A DNA stretch of 44,170 bases from Candidatus Peregrinibacteria bacterium GW2011_GWA2_33_10 (GTDB lineage: Bacteria; Patescibacteriota; Gracilibacteria; UBA1369; GWC2-33-13): contig LBOO01000009.1 in the NCBI GenBank assembly GCA_000989565.1, positions 1-44,170 of the forward strand, given 5' to 3'. A model generated the notes under the pieces. It made no database searches. It saw only the letters and a program-made list of their open reading frames with translations, and was not told where the DNA came from. Both the position numbers and the translations under genes were made by a program. Positions 7,946-16,233 of the stretch are shown in pieces (position 1 is the stretch's first letter; each line of letters opens with the position of its first letter).

Positions 7946-9214
7946 ATGATCAAAACATTTACATTCAAAAACTTCCTCTCTTTTAAGGATGAGGTGAAAT
8001 TCTCTCTCGAAAGAGATTCAAATGATGATTCACATAAAGAATCCTTCTTTAAAATTCAAGATGAGGAATTACTTAAAAGCGCAGTAGTTTATGGTGCTAA
8101 TGCTTCAGGGAAATCAAATTTCTCAAAAACTTTCGTCTTCTTCCATAATTTCATAGTAACCAGCTATGCAAATGCTTTAAGTAATAAAATACCGACTGTT
8201 CCGTTTCTTTTAAACAGCAAAACTGAAAATGAGCCATCATTTTTTGAGATCGAATTAGTCGCGAAAGATAAAAAATATGTTTACGGTTTTGAAGTATCTC
8301 AATCAAAAGTTTCAAGAGAGTGGTTGCACCAGTATCCTCAAAAAAAGACTCTTTTTGATCGTATTGGTAATGAAATAAACTCAAATAAACGTCATTTTAA
8401 AGAAGCAACGGCTGCTCTTGAAAAACAAACTAGGTCAAACGTACTTTTCTTGAGTTTACTTGCCGCTAATAACGGAGCAATTTCCAATGAAGTCATTGAA
8501 GAGATTAAAAAAATCAATGTTTATCCTGCAGAAAATAGAGACTTAATTTTGAACTATGGATTTAGTCACTATTCAAAGCACGAAGATGAAATGTTGAGCT
8601 TTCTTCAAGAGGCTGATTTTAATATTGAGGAGTTTCAATTGGAACAGAAAGAAGTGGATAAAGATGAGTTTGCGAATTCTTTTCCTCCTCAAATACCTCG
8701 ACAATGGATTGATCTTGCTACTACAGGCAGCAATAAGTTTGTACATAGAAAAGTTTCTACCATCCATACGAAATATGATGATAAGGGCAAGGTCGTCGAA
8801 AAAGTGCCATTTGATTTTATGAATCAGGAGTCCGGAGGAACAAAACAAATGTTTGGCTTTGCCGCTTTGTTTCTCAATGCCTTGAAAGAGGGTAAAACAT
8901 TGTTTATTGATGAATTGGATTCAAGCCTGCATCCTGTTCTTTGCAGATATATAGTGCAAACCTTTAACTCCAAGAAAAAGAATCCTAAAAATGCACAGCT
9001 AATTTTCACAACTCACGATTCAAGCTTGCTGGATAATGAAATTTTACGACGTGACCAAATATTTTTTGTAGAAAAAGATAAATATGGCGCTTCCAATCTT
9101 TTTTCACTAAGTAATCTGGGCGAAAGAAAAGATTTGAGCTACCGTAAACGGTACTTTGAAGGACGTTATGGCGCTCTGCCCTATATAAAATCTAACGAAA
9201 ATCAATGGGAATGA
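7946..9214 (+). CDS. RloA-like AAA ATPase (AbiLi-like), phage defence
   Basis: A 422-residue ABC/SMC-like AAA_21 ATPase of the OLD/RloA group. It starts MIKTFTFKNFLSFKDE, the typical N-terminal 'interface' strand, followed by Walker A YGANASGKSN (about residues 48-57). An ABC-signature-like SGGTKQMFGF, Walker B TLFIDELDSSLHP and the switch TTHDSSLLD lie in the C-terminal third. The frame extends to a TTG at 7904, but the promoter at 7887-7914 makes the ATG at 7946 the likely start. The next gene is RloB, overlapping by ATGA. RloA/RloB pairs were first named in Campylobacter type I R-M loci, and the same pairing makes up the lactococcal abortive-infection system AbiL. Role inferred: ATPase sensor or motor controlling the RloB effector. 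Confidence 0.85.
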   Translation: MIKTFTFKNFLSFKDEVKFSLERDSNDDSHKESFFKIQDEELLKSAVVYGANASGKSNFSKTFVFFHNFIVTSYANALSNKIPTVPFLLNSKTENEPSFFEIELVAKDKKYVYGFEVSQSKVSREWLHQYPQKKTLFDRIGNEINSNKRHFKEATAALEKQTRSNVLFLSLLAANNGAISNEVIEEIKKINVYPAENRDLILNYGFSHYSKHEDEMLSFLQEADFNIEEFQLEQKEVDKDEFANSFPPQIPRQWIDLATTGSNKFVHRKVSTIHTKYDDKGKVVEKVPFDFMNQESGGTKQMFGFAALFLNALKEGKTLFIDELDSSLHPVLCRYIVQTFNSKKKNPKNAQLIFTTHDSSLLDNEILRRDQIFFVEKDKYGASNLFSLSNLGERKDLSYRKRYFEGRYGALPYIKSNENQWE

Positions 9215-9819
9215 AAAAAATAGGAATGAAACCGCGGATTTACATACTATGCAATGGTGAACTGGCTGAACCACAATATTTTCAAGACTTTAAAGATCAT
9301 TTAAAAGCTCATAATATTCTTGTTAGATACAGGAATGAATTTCTCAAAAAGGCACCGTGGAGTTTCATTGAAGCTGCCATCAAATTCAAAGAGGAAGAAC
9401 AGCAAAAAGGAAAATTCTCCGAGGAAGACAACGATCAAATTTGGCTTGTGTTTGATGTCGATAATTATTGGAGTGACAATGAGAATAAATTTTGTGATGC
9501 CTTGAAATTAGCAGAGGTAAATGGTTTAAAGGTTGCCTGGAGTAATGAGTGCTTTGAATTTTGGTTTTTGTGCCATTTTGGATTATATAATTCTGCTATT
9601 CCTCGGACGGACTATCACAAGAAGCTTGCAAAACATTTCAAAGATAAAGGCTTGGGGAAGTACGAGAAAAACATGAAATCTATATTTGATCCTCTATTTC
9701 CATATCAAGAGAAGGCTATTACAAATGCTAAGAAGCTTTATAAAATGGGGGCGGTTGGAAACAATCCTTCTACTGCTGTTCATTTATTAGTGGAGGAGTT
9801 GGGGAGGATTTTTGGGTAA
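9211..9819 (+). CDS. RloB-family protein (AbiLii-like), putative nuclease effector
   Basis: A 202-residue protein of the RloB family, which has a Toprim-like fold. The N-terminal strand YILCNGELAEPQYF places the conserved Glu where Toprim proteins keep their metal ligand. IWLVFDVDNYW carries the D-x-D motif. SNECFEFWFLCHF is the family's most conserved block. The ATG at 9211 overlaps the rloA stop (ATGA), indicating translational coupling; an ATG two codons upstream (9205) is possible. Nuclease activity is inferred from the fold and the pairing with RloA. Its 3' end overlaps the convergent SWIM gene by 50 bp. Confidence 0.82.
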   Translation: MKKIGMKPRIYILCNGELAEPQYFQDFKDHLKAHNILVRYRNEFLKKAPWSFIEAAIKFKEEEQQKGKFSEEDNDQIWLVFDVDNYWSDNENKFCDALKLAEVNGLKVAWSNECFEFWFLCHFGLYNSAIPRTDYHKKLAKHFKDKGLGKYEKNMKSIFDPLFPYQEKAITNAKKLYKMGAVGNNPSTAVHLLVEELGRIFG

Positions 9820-10516
9820 TATCCCCATTATTCAAGTGTTCTTTTAGCTCATCCTCAAATCCAAAACCGGTATCATCCTCTGCGAACTTCATCACCATAG
9901 CCTTAAGCTCAGGCTTTTCCTTGGCGTATTTTCCACATTGCACCACGAGTGAAATAATACAACCCCCAACAGTTCCATCGGAATCATCCACGCCACCATT
10001 TGCCAGTTTTTTGCTCAATTTTAAAACAAGCGACCAAAGATATTTTGCGTTTTCCTTATTTGCCGAAAGATTTTTAATCGCCGCTTCAATCATTCCCGAG
10101 CCAACATCAAGCTCGCGTTGATAGCTAAACCAAATTTTTGAGGGGCCGTTGTACGGCTTGATTTTTCGCATACCTGCTGCCACCAGTTGCTTAACGGCAT
10201 CCGGATTGTCGGGTGATTCTTCTTTTGTTTCTTTGGTTTTTCCGGACAGATGTAAAACAGCCAACCCCAGCGCCAGCATGTGTTTGCAAAGTTCGTCATT
10301 TTGTCCCATGTAGCAATCACAATAGCCGTGATCAATGTGCTTTCGTGAAAGGCTTACATGATAGGGAGAGGAACCTTGGACAGTTGCCTCATATCCGTGA
10401 GGAGTTTCGCTGATTTTCTGAACTTTTCCGGATTCGTAGAGTTTTTGCGCCCGCTCGAACATGGACGAATTAACGGAATATTTGATGTCTTGGATGGTGA
10501 AGGTGGGTTGGTTCAT
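9770..10516 (-). CDS. SWIM zinc-finger protein
   Basis: A 248-residue protein. An N-terminal part typical of SWIM proteins (FERAQKLYESGKVQKI and GYEATVQGSSPYHVSL) leads to the zinc motif CDCYMGQNDELCKHMLAL (CxC...CxH, about residues 70-87). A mostly helical C-terminal domain of unknown role follows, with a GVDDSDGTVGGCI loop. SWIM domains bind zinc and usually contact DNA or proteins, and occur with SNF2 helicases and transposases. The start at 10516 is preferred over a TTG at 10531; it lies 4 bp after the KAP stop codon. It is the last gene of the hsdR-hsdM-hsdS-KAP-SWIM operon, suggesting a role in the same defence function. Confidence 0.8.
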   Translation of the reverse strand: MNQPTFTIQDIKYSVNSSMFERAQKLYESGKVQKISETPHGYEATVQGSSPYHVSLSRKHIDHGYCDCYMGQNDELCKHMLALGLAVLHLSGKTKETKEESPDNPDAVKQLVAAGMRKIKPYNGPSKIWFSYQRELDVGSGMIEAAIKNLSANKENAKYLWSLVLKLSKKLANGGVDDSDGTVGGCIISLVVQCGKYAKEKPELKAMVMKFAEDDTGFGFEDELKEHLNNGDITQKSSPTPPLINEQQ

Positions 10517-10520
10517 GGGG

Positions 10521-13508
10521 TTAATCTTCAATAGAAATTAATTCGTCAAGTACTTTGAACGTGGCCTCAAGATCATCCTTATAATTTGCCACATAATTTG
10601 CAGTAACTATTTGTCTTTCTTGAGTATTGTAGTTCTTGCCTTTGATTGCTTCAGCATTTGTTTTCCAATAATCTATAAGTTTTTCTTTATCCAATACTTT
10701 CGTAAATTCATTTATATGAGGTATGTAATCCGATTCATGAGTAGCCCCATATGTATGGGCCAAATTGATTAGCAAGTAATCTAAGAAGTGCTGATAATTG
10801 TTTTCGTTTTTTTGGGGATCAAAGCAAACGCTAAACAAATACTCGTTGACTGCCGTGTGTATCCCTCCTTTGTCTTCCTTGCCTTCCATATCATAATAAC
10901 CACATCCAATACCATGATTGATGATCGAATTCCCCAATTGATAAATAATGAAAGATTTGAGCCTCGATTTTAGTGAAGAAAGAAATTTTTCAATATCCTC
11001 AATTTCTCCGGAAGCTACTTTTGAATTAACATAAGTTAAGTAATCTCCACAAACAGCCTCTAAAGTCAGCCTATCTATCTCATCAAAAATATTCTTTCCC
11101 GTATCAATATATTGTTCCTTGAAAATTTGAAATACTTTTTGTGATATTTCACGCATTTCCTCTATAACAATGTTTTTGACACTACCTTCTGTAGGTGCGT
11201 TGGGGTCCCCATGTTTGGATAAGGCTCTTGATAGATTAAAAATATCGCCACCTCTATCAGATGAACATCTCAATCTAAAAAGGAGCAAATCATACAATCC
11301 GGCAATACCCCTGTCCTCATGTACCAAAATTTCTAAAATACTCTCGCCTGCATGGTCATTCTCGCCAAAAATCCAATCAGCAATCTTTATGACATTTTCT
11401 TCAGTATTCCGAGGAGAATGTTTGCCACTTTCATCAGTCCAACCAACTTGATCTAGTAGTTTAATGATGAAGAAAATCAACGTATTGCGGAATCCAATAC
11501 CTAGACTTTCTATTTCTAATAAAGAATGTTTTGGAAGATTTTGAATTGCATATTTTATGACTTTATCAGATTTTTCAGGTGTATACTCTTGGCTTGGAGT
11601 ATTAACCAAAACTCTCCACAATTGTTCATGGCTAGTTTCATTATTTTCAACAGAGAATGTTTCTTCTTTTAGTACATCTTCCAGGCTTTCTCCTGATAGG
11701 ATTCTATCCTTTTGGTTGACATAAAATTTGTAATGTCCGGTTTTTGAAGGTCGGCTCATTTTGGTTATGAGATAGAGATAATCTTCTAGGTTTCTCCCTC
11801 CAGCGCTCCAAAGTGAGCCATTAAAACAGGCATAAGAGGTTTCCATATCGCGTGTAATTTGGTTTGTAACAAATCCACCATCTGAAAGCTTAAACCTGTC
11901 CTTAGCATTAAATATTTTGTTTAGAATGAATTTTTGATTCTCAGCTGTTAAGGTTTGTAAATATTTTTCGTATTCATCTGAATTCTTATATGTTCCTTGA
12001 CTGTTAGTATATTCATATTTTACAGAAAAGAAGCCATTTTTGCCCTGGGTCTCAGTGTTGTATATCTTACGAAAAATGTTGGGATAGTTAATGTAAATTA
12101 ACAAAAGTAGGATTAAATCCTGCTTGTCAAAATCGGTATTATCAAAATCGGTTTTCTCTACTTCAAGCAATAAAACTGTATTAATAAGTCTTTTAATTTT
12201 TCTGGCATCACCGATAAATGGCAAATAATTGTGAGAATCCTCGGCCTTTAAAATATCCTTAAGGCCATCGACAGCTTTAGAAACTAAGTCAGGATCAGCT
12301 AGTCTATTCCTGGATAGCGACTCGTTTTTATTTTCAGTGAAATACTCAACAAGTTTCTTGTTATCGAGAAAGATGCTGGTTTTTACGTTCACAAACTTCT
12401 CTAGAAACTCGATGATTTTTTCTGTATCAAAGGTTTTTTTTTCGAGTGCTGAAATATTTTCCGTATCATAGCAAAGAACGTAGGAAATGTTCGGTAGCGT
12501 AAATGACTTTTTAATAACAAAGAGGACTTCTTTTATTGAATTGAAATTTAACCGGTCTAAATCATCGACAACAACTATGATTTTCTTGTCGAGCTTTGAT
12601 AAAACAGTTTCCAGCCTTCCAAAAATATCATCAAGGGAATCACCACCTAAAGGGATATCGAAGCTTAAACCAAAAAATGAAAAAGATGCTTTAGAATTTT
12701 TTAAGTACTTTTCATATTTCGAAAGCAGCGACTCAATTTCAGGCGCAAATACATGGTTTTTAATTTCTCCTATCAATCCATTTATAAATTTTTCTAGCAA
12801 ATTGTCTTGATTTTCGTATCTTAAAGGGTCAAAAGAATAAACAATCATTTCACTTTTATGTTTTTCCTCCCAAGACTCTTTACAAAGATTAACAAAAGTT
12901 GACTTTCCAGTGCCCCACGGTGCATCAATACCGAAAACCAGACTCTCTGATGAGCCTTGATTGAATACACTTTCTGCAAATTGCTCTGCTTGATCTAAAA
13001 ATCCTAGACCATCATCTTTTTTGTTTTGACCTTCTTTATCACTTATGAATAATGAATCTGGGTCTTCCTTTAGGAAGAGTTTAGTTTGTATCAATCTAAC
13101 CACCTGCGCCAATATCACAAAAAATGGAAGTAACAAAATTACCTTTAATCCTTGCCACGAAAGCATCTCTATCCAACTCGATAAGCTTTCGTTTATATGC
13201 CCTTGAAAAACGTACATGAAGTAAATGCCTACCGTAAGAAGTATCAACAAATCAAAACGCCAACTTAAAACCATTAGCCACAGTTTCTTCCAAAAATCTT
13301 TCCTCAATAACAAAAACAATAATGCGAAAACATAGCAGATAGCTAGCCACCAAATCCAGTTTTCTTGCTTATGAAATTCAGCTAGTTTAACAAACTTTTC
13401 ACCAATAATTACTGACAAAAAAAATGTTTCTGCGAGTATCAAACCCAAAGAAAATGCTTTCAGCACTGTTAAGAAATTTATTGTATTTGTTGTAAAGCGT
13501 TTTTTCAT
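10521..13508 (-). CDS. KAP-family P-loop NTPase with N-terminal membrane segments
   Basis: A 995-residue protein. The first ~140 residues hold four hydrophobic segments (about 14-36, 52-68, 85-101, 120-138). The KAP NTPase domain follows, with Walker A GIDAPWGTGKS (193-203) and Walker B IIVVVDDLDRL (310-320). It has the family's characteristic long insertion between the P-loop and Walker B. The C-terminal ~500 residues are helical and unrecognised. KAP NTPases are often membrane-anchored; the family includes PifA of plasmid F, which blocks phage T7. The gene overlaps hsdS by ATGA, so it is translationally coupled to the type I R-M operon. Role inferred: membrane-linked anti-phage ATPase acting with, or protecting, the R-M system. 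Confidence 0.88.
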   Translation of the reverse strand: MKKRFTTNTINFLTVLKAFSLGLILAETFFLSVIIGEKFVKLAEFHKQENWIWWLAICYVFALLFLLLRKDFWKKLWLMVLSWRFDLLILLTVGIYFMYVFQGHINESLSSWIEMLSWQGLKVILLLPFFVILAQVVRLIQTKLFLKEDPDSLFISDKEGQNKKDDGLGFLDQAEQFAESVFNQGSSESLVFGIDAPWGTGKSTFVNLCKESWEEKHKSEMIVYSFDPLRYENQDNLLEKFINGLIGEIKNHVFAPEIESLLSKYEKYLKNSKASFSFFGLSFDIPLGGDSLDDIFGRLETVLSKLDKKIIVVVDDLDRLNFNSIKEVLFVIKKSFTLPNISYVLCYDTENISALEKKTFDTEKIIEFLEKFVNVKTSIFLDNKKLVEYFTENKNESLSRNRLADPDLVSKAVDGLKDILKAEDSHNYLPFIGDARKIKRLINTVLLLEVEKTDFDNTDFDKQDLILLLLIYINYPNIFRKIYNTETQGKNGFFSVKYEYTNSQGTYKNSDEYEKYLQTLTAENQKFILNKIFNAKDRFKLSDGGFVTNQITRDMETSYACFNGSLWSAGGRNLEDYLYLITKMSRPSKTGHYKFYVNQKDRILSGESLEDVLKEETFSVENNETSHEQLWRVLVNTPSQEYTPEKSDKVIKYAIQNLPKHSLLEIESLGIGFRNTLIFFIIKLLDQVGWTDESGKHSPRNTEENVIKIADWIFGENDHAGESILEILVHEDRGIAGLYDLLLFRLRCSSDRGGDIFNLSRALSKHGDPNAPTEGSVKNIVIEEMREISQKVFQIFKEQYIDTGKNIFDEIDRLTLEAVCGDYLTYVNSKVASGEIEDIEKFLSSLKSRLKSFIIYQLGNSIINHGIGCGYYDMEGKEDKGGIHTAVNEYLFSVCFDPQKNENNYQHFLDYLLINLAHTYGATHESDYIPHINEFTKVLDKEKLIDYWKTNAEAIKGKNYNTQERQIVTANYVANYKDDLEATFKVLDELISIED

Positions 13509-14716
13509 TGCGAATTTTGAAATACTTTTTGCATTAAAGCCTGAAATTGATTGTCCAATTCTTCAGCCTGAATTATCATTTTTTGCTTTATGGATTCAAC
13601 CAATGCAGTATTCTTGGCAAACTTGTTTTGAAGATCTAAAGGAGGATATGGAAAAGTAAGATTATCTAAAACACCTGTACTCATGTGTGTGAATGCTCCG
13701 TCAGCTCCTGTTTTTAATCTTCCCAATCTTGTTTTGCAATAATTCATCAATGAAACGAAATATAACGGCAATAATTTTTCTCCAAGCCTAACTCGTATTA
13801 AATTTGTACTAATTATGGATTTCCCCTCGTCTGTCTTAGCTACGCACATTTTCCCTACCGTCCCGGCACGAGAAATTATTACATCACCATCAATTACGGA
13901 ATAAGCTTCAAGTGAACTGTATTTTTCGGGTGTGATCCACATCCGAAATGGCATGACCATTTGTCCTGTTGTGGAAATATTATCCATGTTCCAAACAGGT
14001 ATTCCGTCATTAACAAATTCTCCTTTCTTTAAAGCACTTCCAAACGGACCACATTTAGTTCCGTTTTTTTTGTCTATATACAATTCTTGAAGTTCAACTA
14101 ATGGAAATTCTTTAGGATTTATTTTTGGATCCCCAAACATCTCCAAAAACACCGACTTCAAGTAATCATCCAAAAGCCCGATTTCTTGTTTTCGTTTTTG
14201 ACGAAGAGCGTCTGCCTTATCAAGGATTTTCGCAATGCGTTTTTGGTCTTCAAGGGCAGGTAGTGGGATTTTCAATCTATCAAAATGATCTTTCTTCAGG
14301 TTGTTTATATTTGCGCCCGAGGACATATGAGAAATTTTTTTTCTATAGAATTTTGATTGAAAGAAATACCCAAAATATTTTGGGTCTATTAGTTTGATAT
14401 TTGGTCTAAATGCAATACAAAATCCACCAAAACTACCATCCCAATTTTCGTCTATTTGGGCGGCCTTTCCAATGACTTTTTTACTACCCGTGGAGGCAGC
14501 TATTACAACATCTCCCTTTTGAATCCTCTGAATGTCTTTAATTCTCTCCGGCTTCACATAGACAAAATCACTAAAAATGATTCTTCCATTTTTGATATTT
14601 CCGGCTCTTAGAACTGGAATATAGTCTTCAATAAATTTAGTTGACGCATCGCTTGGCTTGTAAGTGACGCCGCGAATAATTTGTCCGAGTTCATTAATTG
14701 TTTTTATATCAATCAT
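13505..14716 (-). CDS. hsdS: Type I restriction-modification specificity subunit HsdS
   Basis: A 403-residue S subunit with two target-recognition domains and two helical spacers. TRD1 runs from the N-terminus (ELGQIIRGVTY, GDVVIAASTGSKK) to about residue 150. The central conserved spacer IPLPALEDQKRIAKILDKADALRQKRK is at about 152-178. TRD2 starts near residue 205 (NGTKCGPFGSALKKGEF, GDVIISRAGTVGKM). The second spacer (PPLDLQNKFA) begins at about 355. The half-TRDs set the bipartite DNA target, which cannot be predicted here. It overlaps hsdM by 4 bp and KAP by 4 bp. Confidence 0.95.
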   Translation of the reverse strand: MIDIKTINELGQIIRGVTYKPSDASTKFIEDYIPVLRAGNIKNGRIIFSDFVYVKPERIKDIQRIQKGDVVIAASTGSKKVIGKAAQIDENWDGSFGGFCIAFRPNIKLIDPKYFGYFFQSKFYRKKISHMSSGANINNLKKDHFDRLKIPLPALEDQKRIAKILDKADALRQKRKQEIGLLDDYLKSVFLEMFGDPKINPKEFPLVELQELYIDKKNGTKCGPFGSALKKGEFVNDGIPVWNMDNISTTGQMVMPFRMWITPEKYSSLEAYSVIDGDVIISRAGTVGKMCVAKTDEGKSIISTNLIRVRLGEKLLPLYFVSLMNYCKTRLGRLKTGADGAFTHMSTGVLDNLTFPYPPLDLQNKFAKNTALVESIKQKMIIQAEELDNQFQALMQKVFQNSQ

Positions 14717-16233
14717 ATTGCCGTTTTTAAATCCTTAATCCCTTCCATAATCTCTCCCTCTAACTCCTCAATCTTCGCCAAAATCACCTTTGGATTCTCA
14801 TACTCCACCGCTTCGTAAGCCACTTCTCTATATCGATTGATGCTTAAATCAAAATCGTTTTTCTCAATCTCTTTGCGGTCTACAAAAAAGCTCTTATCGC
14901 CACGCTTGTTTTCATGATCTATTTTGCGTTCTTTCCATTTCGCCACAATATCGGGCAAATCATTCTCTTTGATTTTGCTTCTTTTATCATCGAGGCTATA
15001 GCCATCGGCTTGCATGTCATAGAACCAGACTTTTTCAGTTTCGCCGCCTTTCACAAAAACCAAAATAGCTGTACTTACTCCCGCATAGGGTTTAAACACA
15101 CCGCTCGGCATGGAAACAATGCCTTGCAGCTCACAATCTTCAATCAACATTTTGCGGGCCATTTTGTGGGCATTACTTGAACCAAACAAAACACCGTCCG
15201 GCACAATCACCCCTGCACGTCCTCCGATTTTGAGCGACTTAATGATTCTGTTTATAAAAAGCAGTTCGGTTTTTGTTGTTGGTAGTGAGAGTGATTCATT
15301 TATATCCCCTTTATCTATGCTTCCTTTGAATGGTGGATTGGCAATGATGACATCAAAGTTGTTGTCCTGATCGTATTTTTTGGAAAGCGTGTCTTTTTGT
15401 TCAATATTCGGGTGAGCGATTCCGTGCATCATCAAGTTCATTAGGCCGATTCGCACCATGCTTTCGTCAATGTCGTAGCCATAGAAAGTTTTTTCTTTGA
15501 GTTGCGCCCATTGTCTTTCATCGGTGAGTTTATCTCCCACAATGCCTCGTGTTAATCCGTTTTCATCGGTTTTCTGGTGCTCCTTGCTGGTGTATTGAGT
15601 CAAAATGTGATGATAGGCTCCAAGCAAAAATCCACCTGTTCCACAAGCGGGATCACAAATACTATCACCAAGTTTTGGATTTACCAGTTCGCAAATAAGC
15701 TGGATGATGTGGCGAGGTGTACGGAATTGACCAAGTTTACCCGCGCTGGACATTTCTGAAAGCAAGTATTCATAAAGGTCTCCTTGCGTATCCTGAAAAC
15801 CTTGGCCGTCTTCTTCCTGCCTTGATATTTCCTCAAAAATTTCATCAATGATTGTCACGGCTTCAACTAGTAAAGAAGGTTTGGAGATGATAAAAACAGC
15901 ATTCCCCATGTGCTTGGCAAATGGGCTTTTTTCTTTATCGAGGCTTTTTAGAAATGGGAATGCTTTTATCTGCATGTGAGTAAGCATTTCTCCGCCTTCC
16001 ATGTGGCGAAAATGACTCCATCGGCAATCCTGATTTTCGTGATTGAAAAAGGAGACAAATTTTTCACCGGTAAATTCCGCGTCTTGTTGTTTTTTAAGAT
16101 CAAGCTCGTCAATCCGTTTCATGAAAAGCAAATAGGAGATTTGCTCGATGGCGGTTAGCGGATTCGAAATACCTCCGCTCCAAAATCTATCCCAGAGTCG
16201 CTCGATTGATGATTTCAGTTTTGCATTAAGCAT
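14713..16233 (-). CDS. hsdM: Type I restriction-modification methyltransferase subunit HsdM
   Basis: A 506-residue N6-adenine methyltransferase. An N-terminal helical HsdM_N domain (about 1-140) precedes the catalytic domain, with SAM motif I DPACGTGGF (194-202) and catalytic motif IV NPPF (299-302). With HsdS it modifies the recognition site; with HsdR added it forms the restriction complex. Length and motifs are normal, so the gene looks functional. It overlaps hsdR by 8 bp and hsdS by 4 bp. Confidence 0.97.
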   Translation of the reverse strand: MLNAKLKSSIERLWDRFWSGGISNPLTAIEQISYLLFMKRIDELDLKKQQDAEFTGEKFVSFFNHENQDCRWSHFRHMEGGEMLTHMQIKAFPFLKSLDKEKSPFAKHMGNAVFIISKPSLLVEAVTIIDEIFEEISRQEEDGQGFQDTQGDLYEYLLSEMSSAGKLGQFRTPRHIIQLICELVNPKLGDSICDPACGTGGFLLGAYHHILTQYTSKEHQKTDENGLTRGIVGDKLTDERQWAQLKEKTFYGYDIDESMVRIGLMNLMMHGIAHPNIEQKDTLSKKYDQDNNFDVIIANPPFKGSIDKGDINESLSLPTTKTELLFINRIIKSLKIGGRAGVIVPDGVLFGSSNAHKMARKMLIEDCELQGIVSMPSGVFKPYAGVSTAILVFVKGGETEKVWFYDMQADGYSLDDKRSKIKENDLPDIVAKWKERKIDHENKRGDKSFFVDRKEIEKNDFDLSINRYREVAYEAVEYENPKVILAKIEELEGEIMEGIKDLKTAI

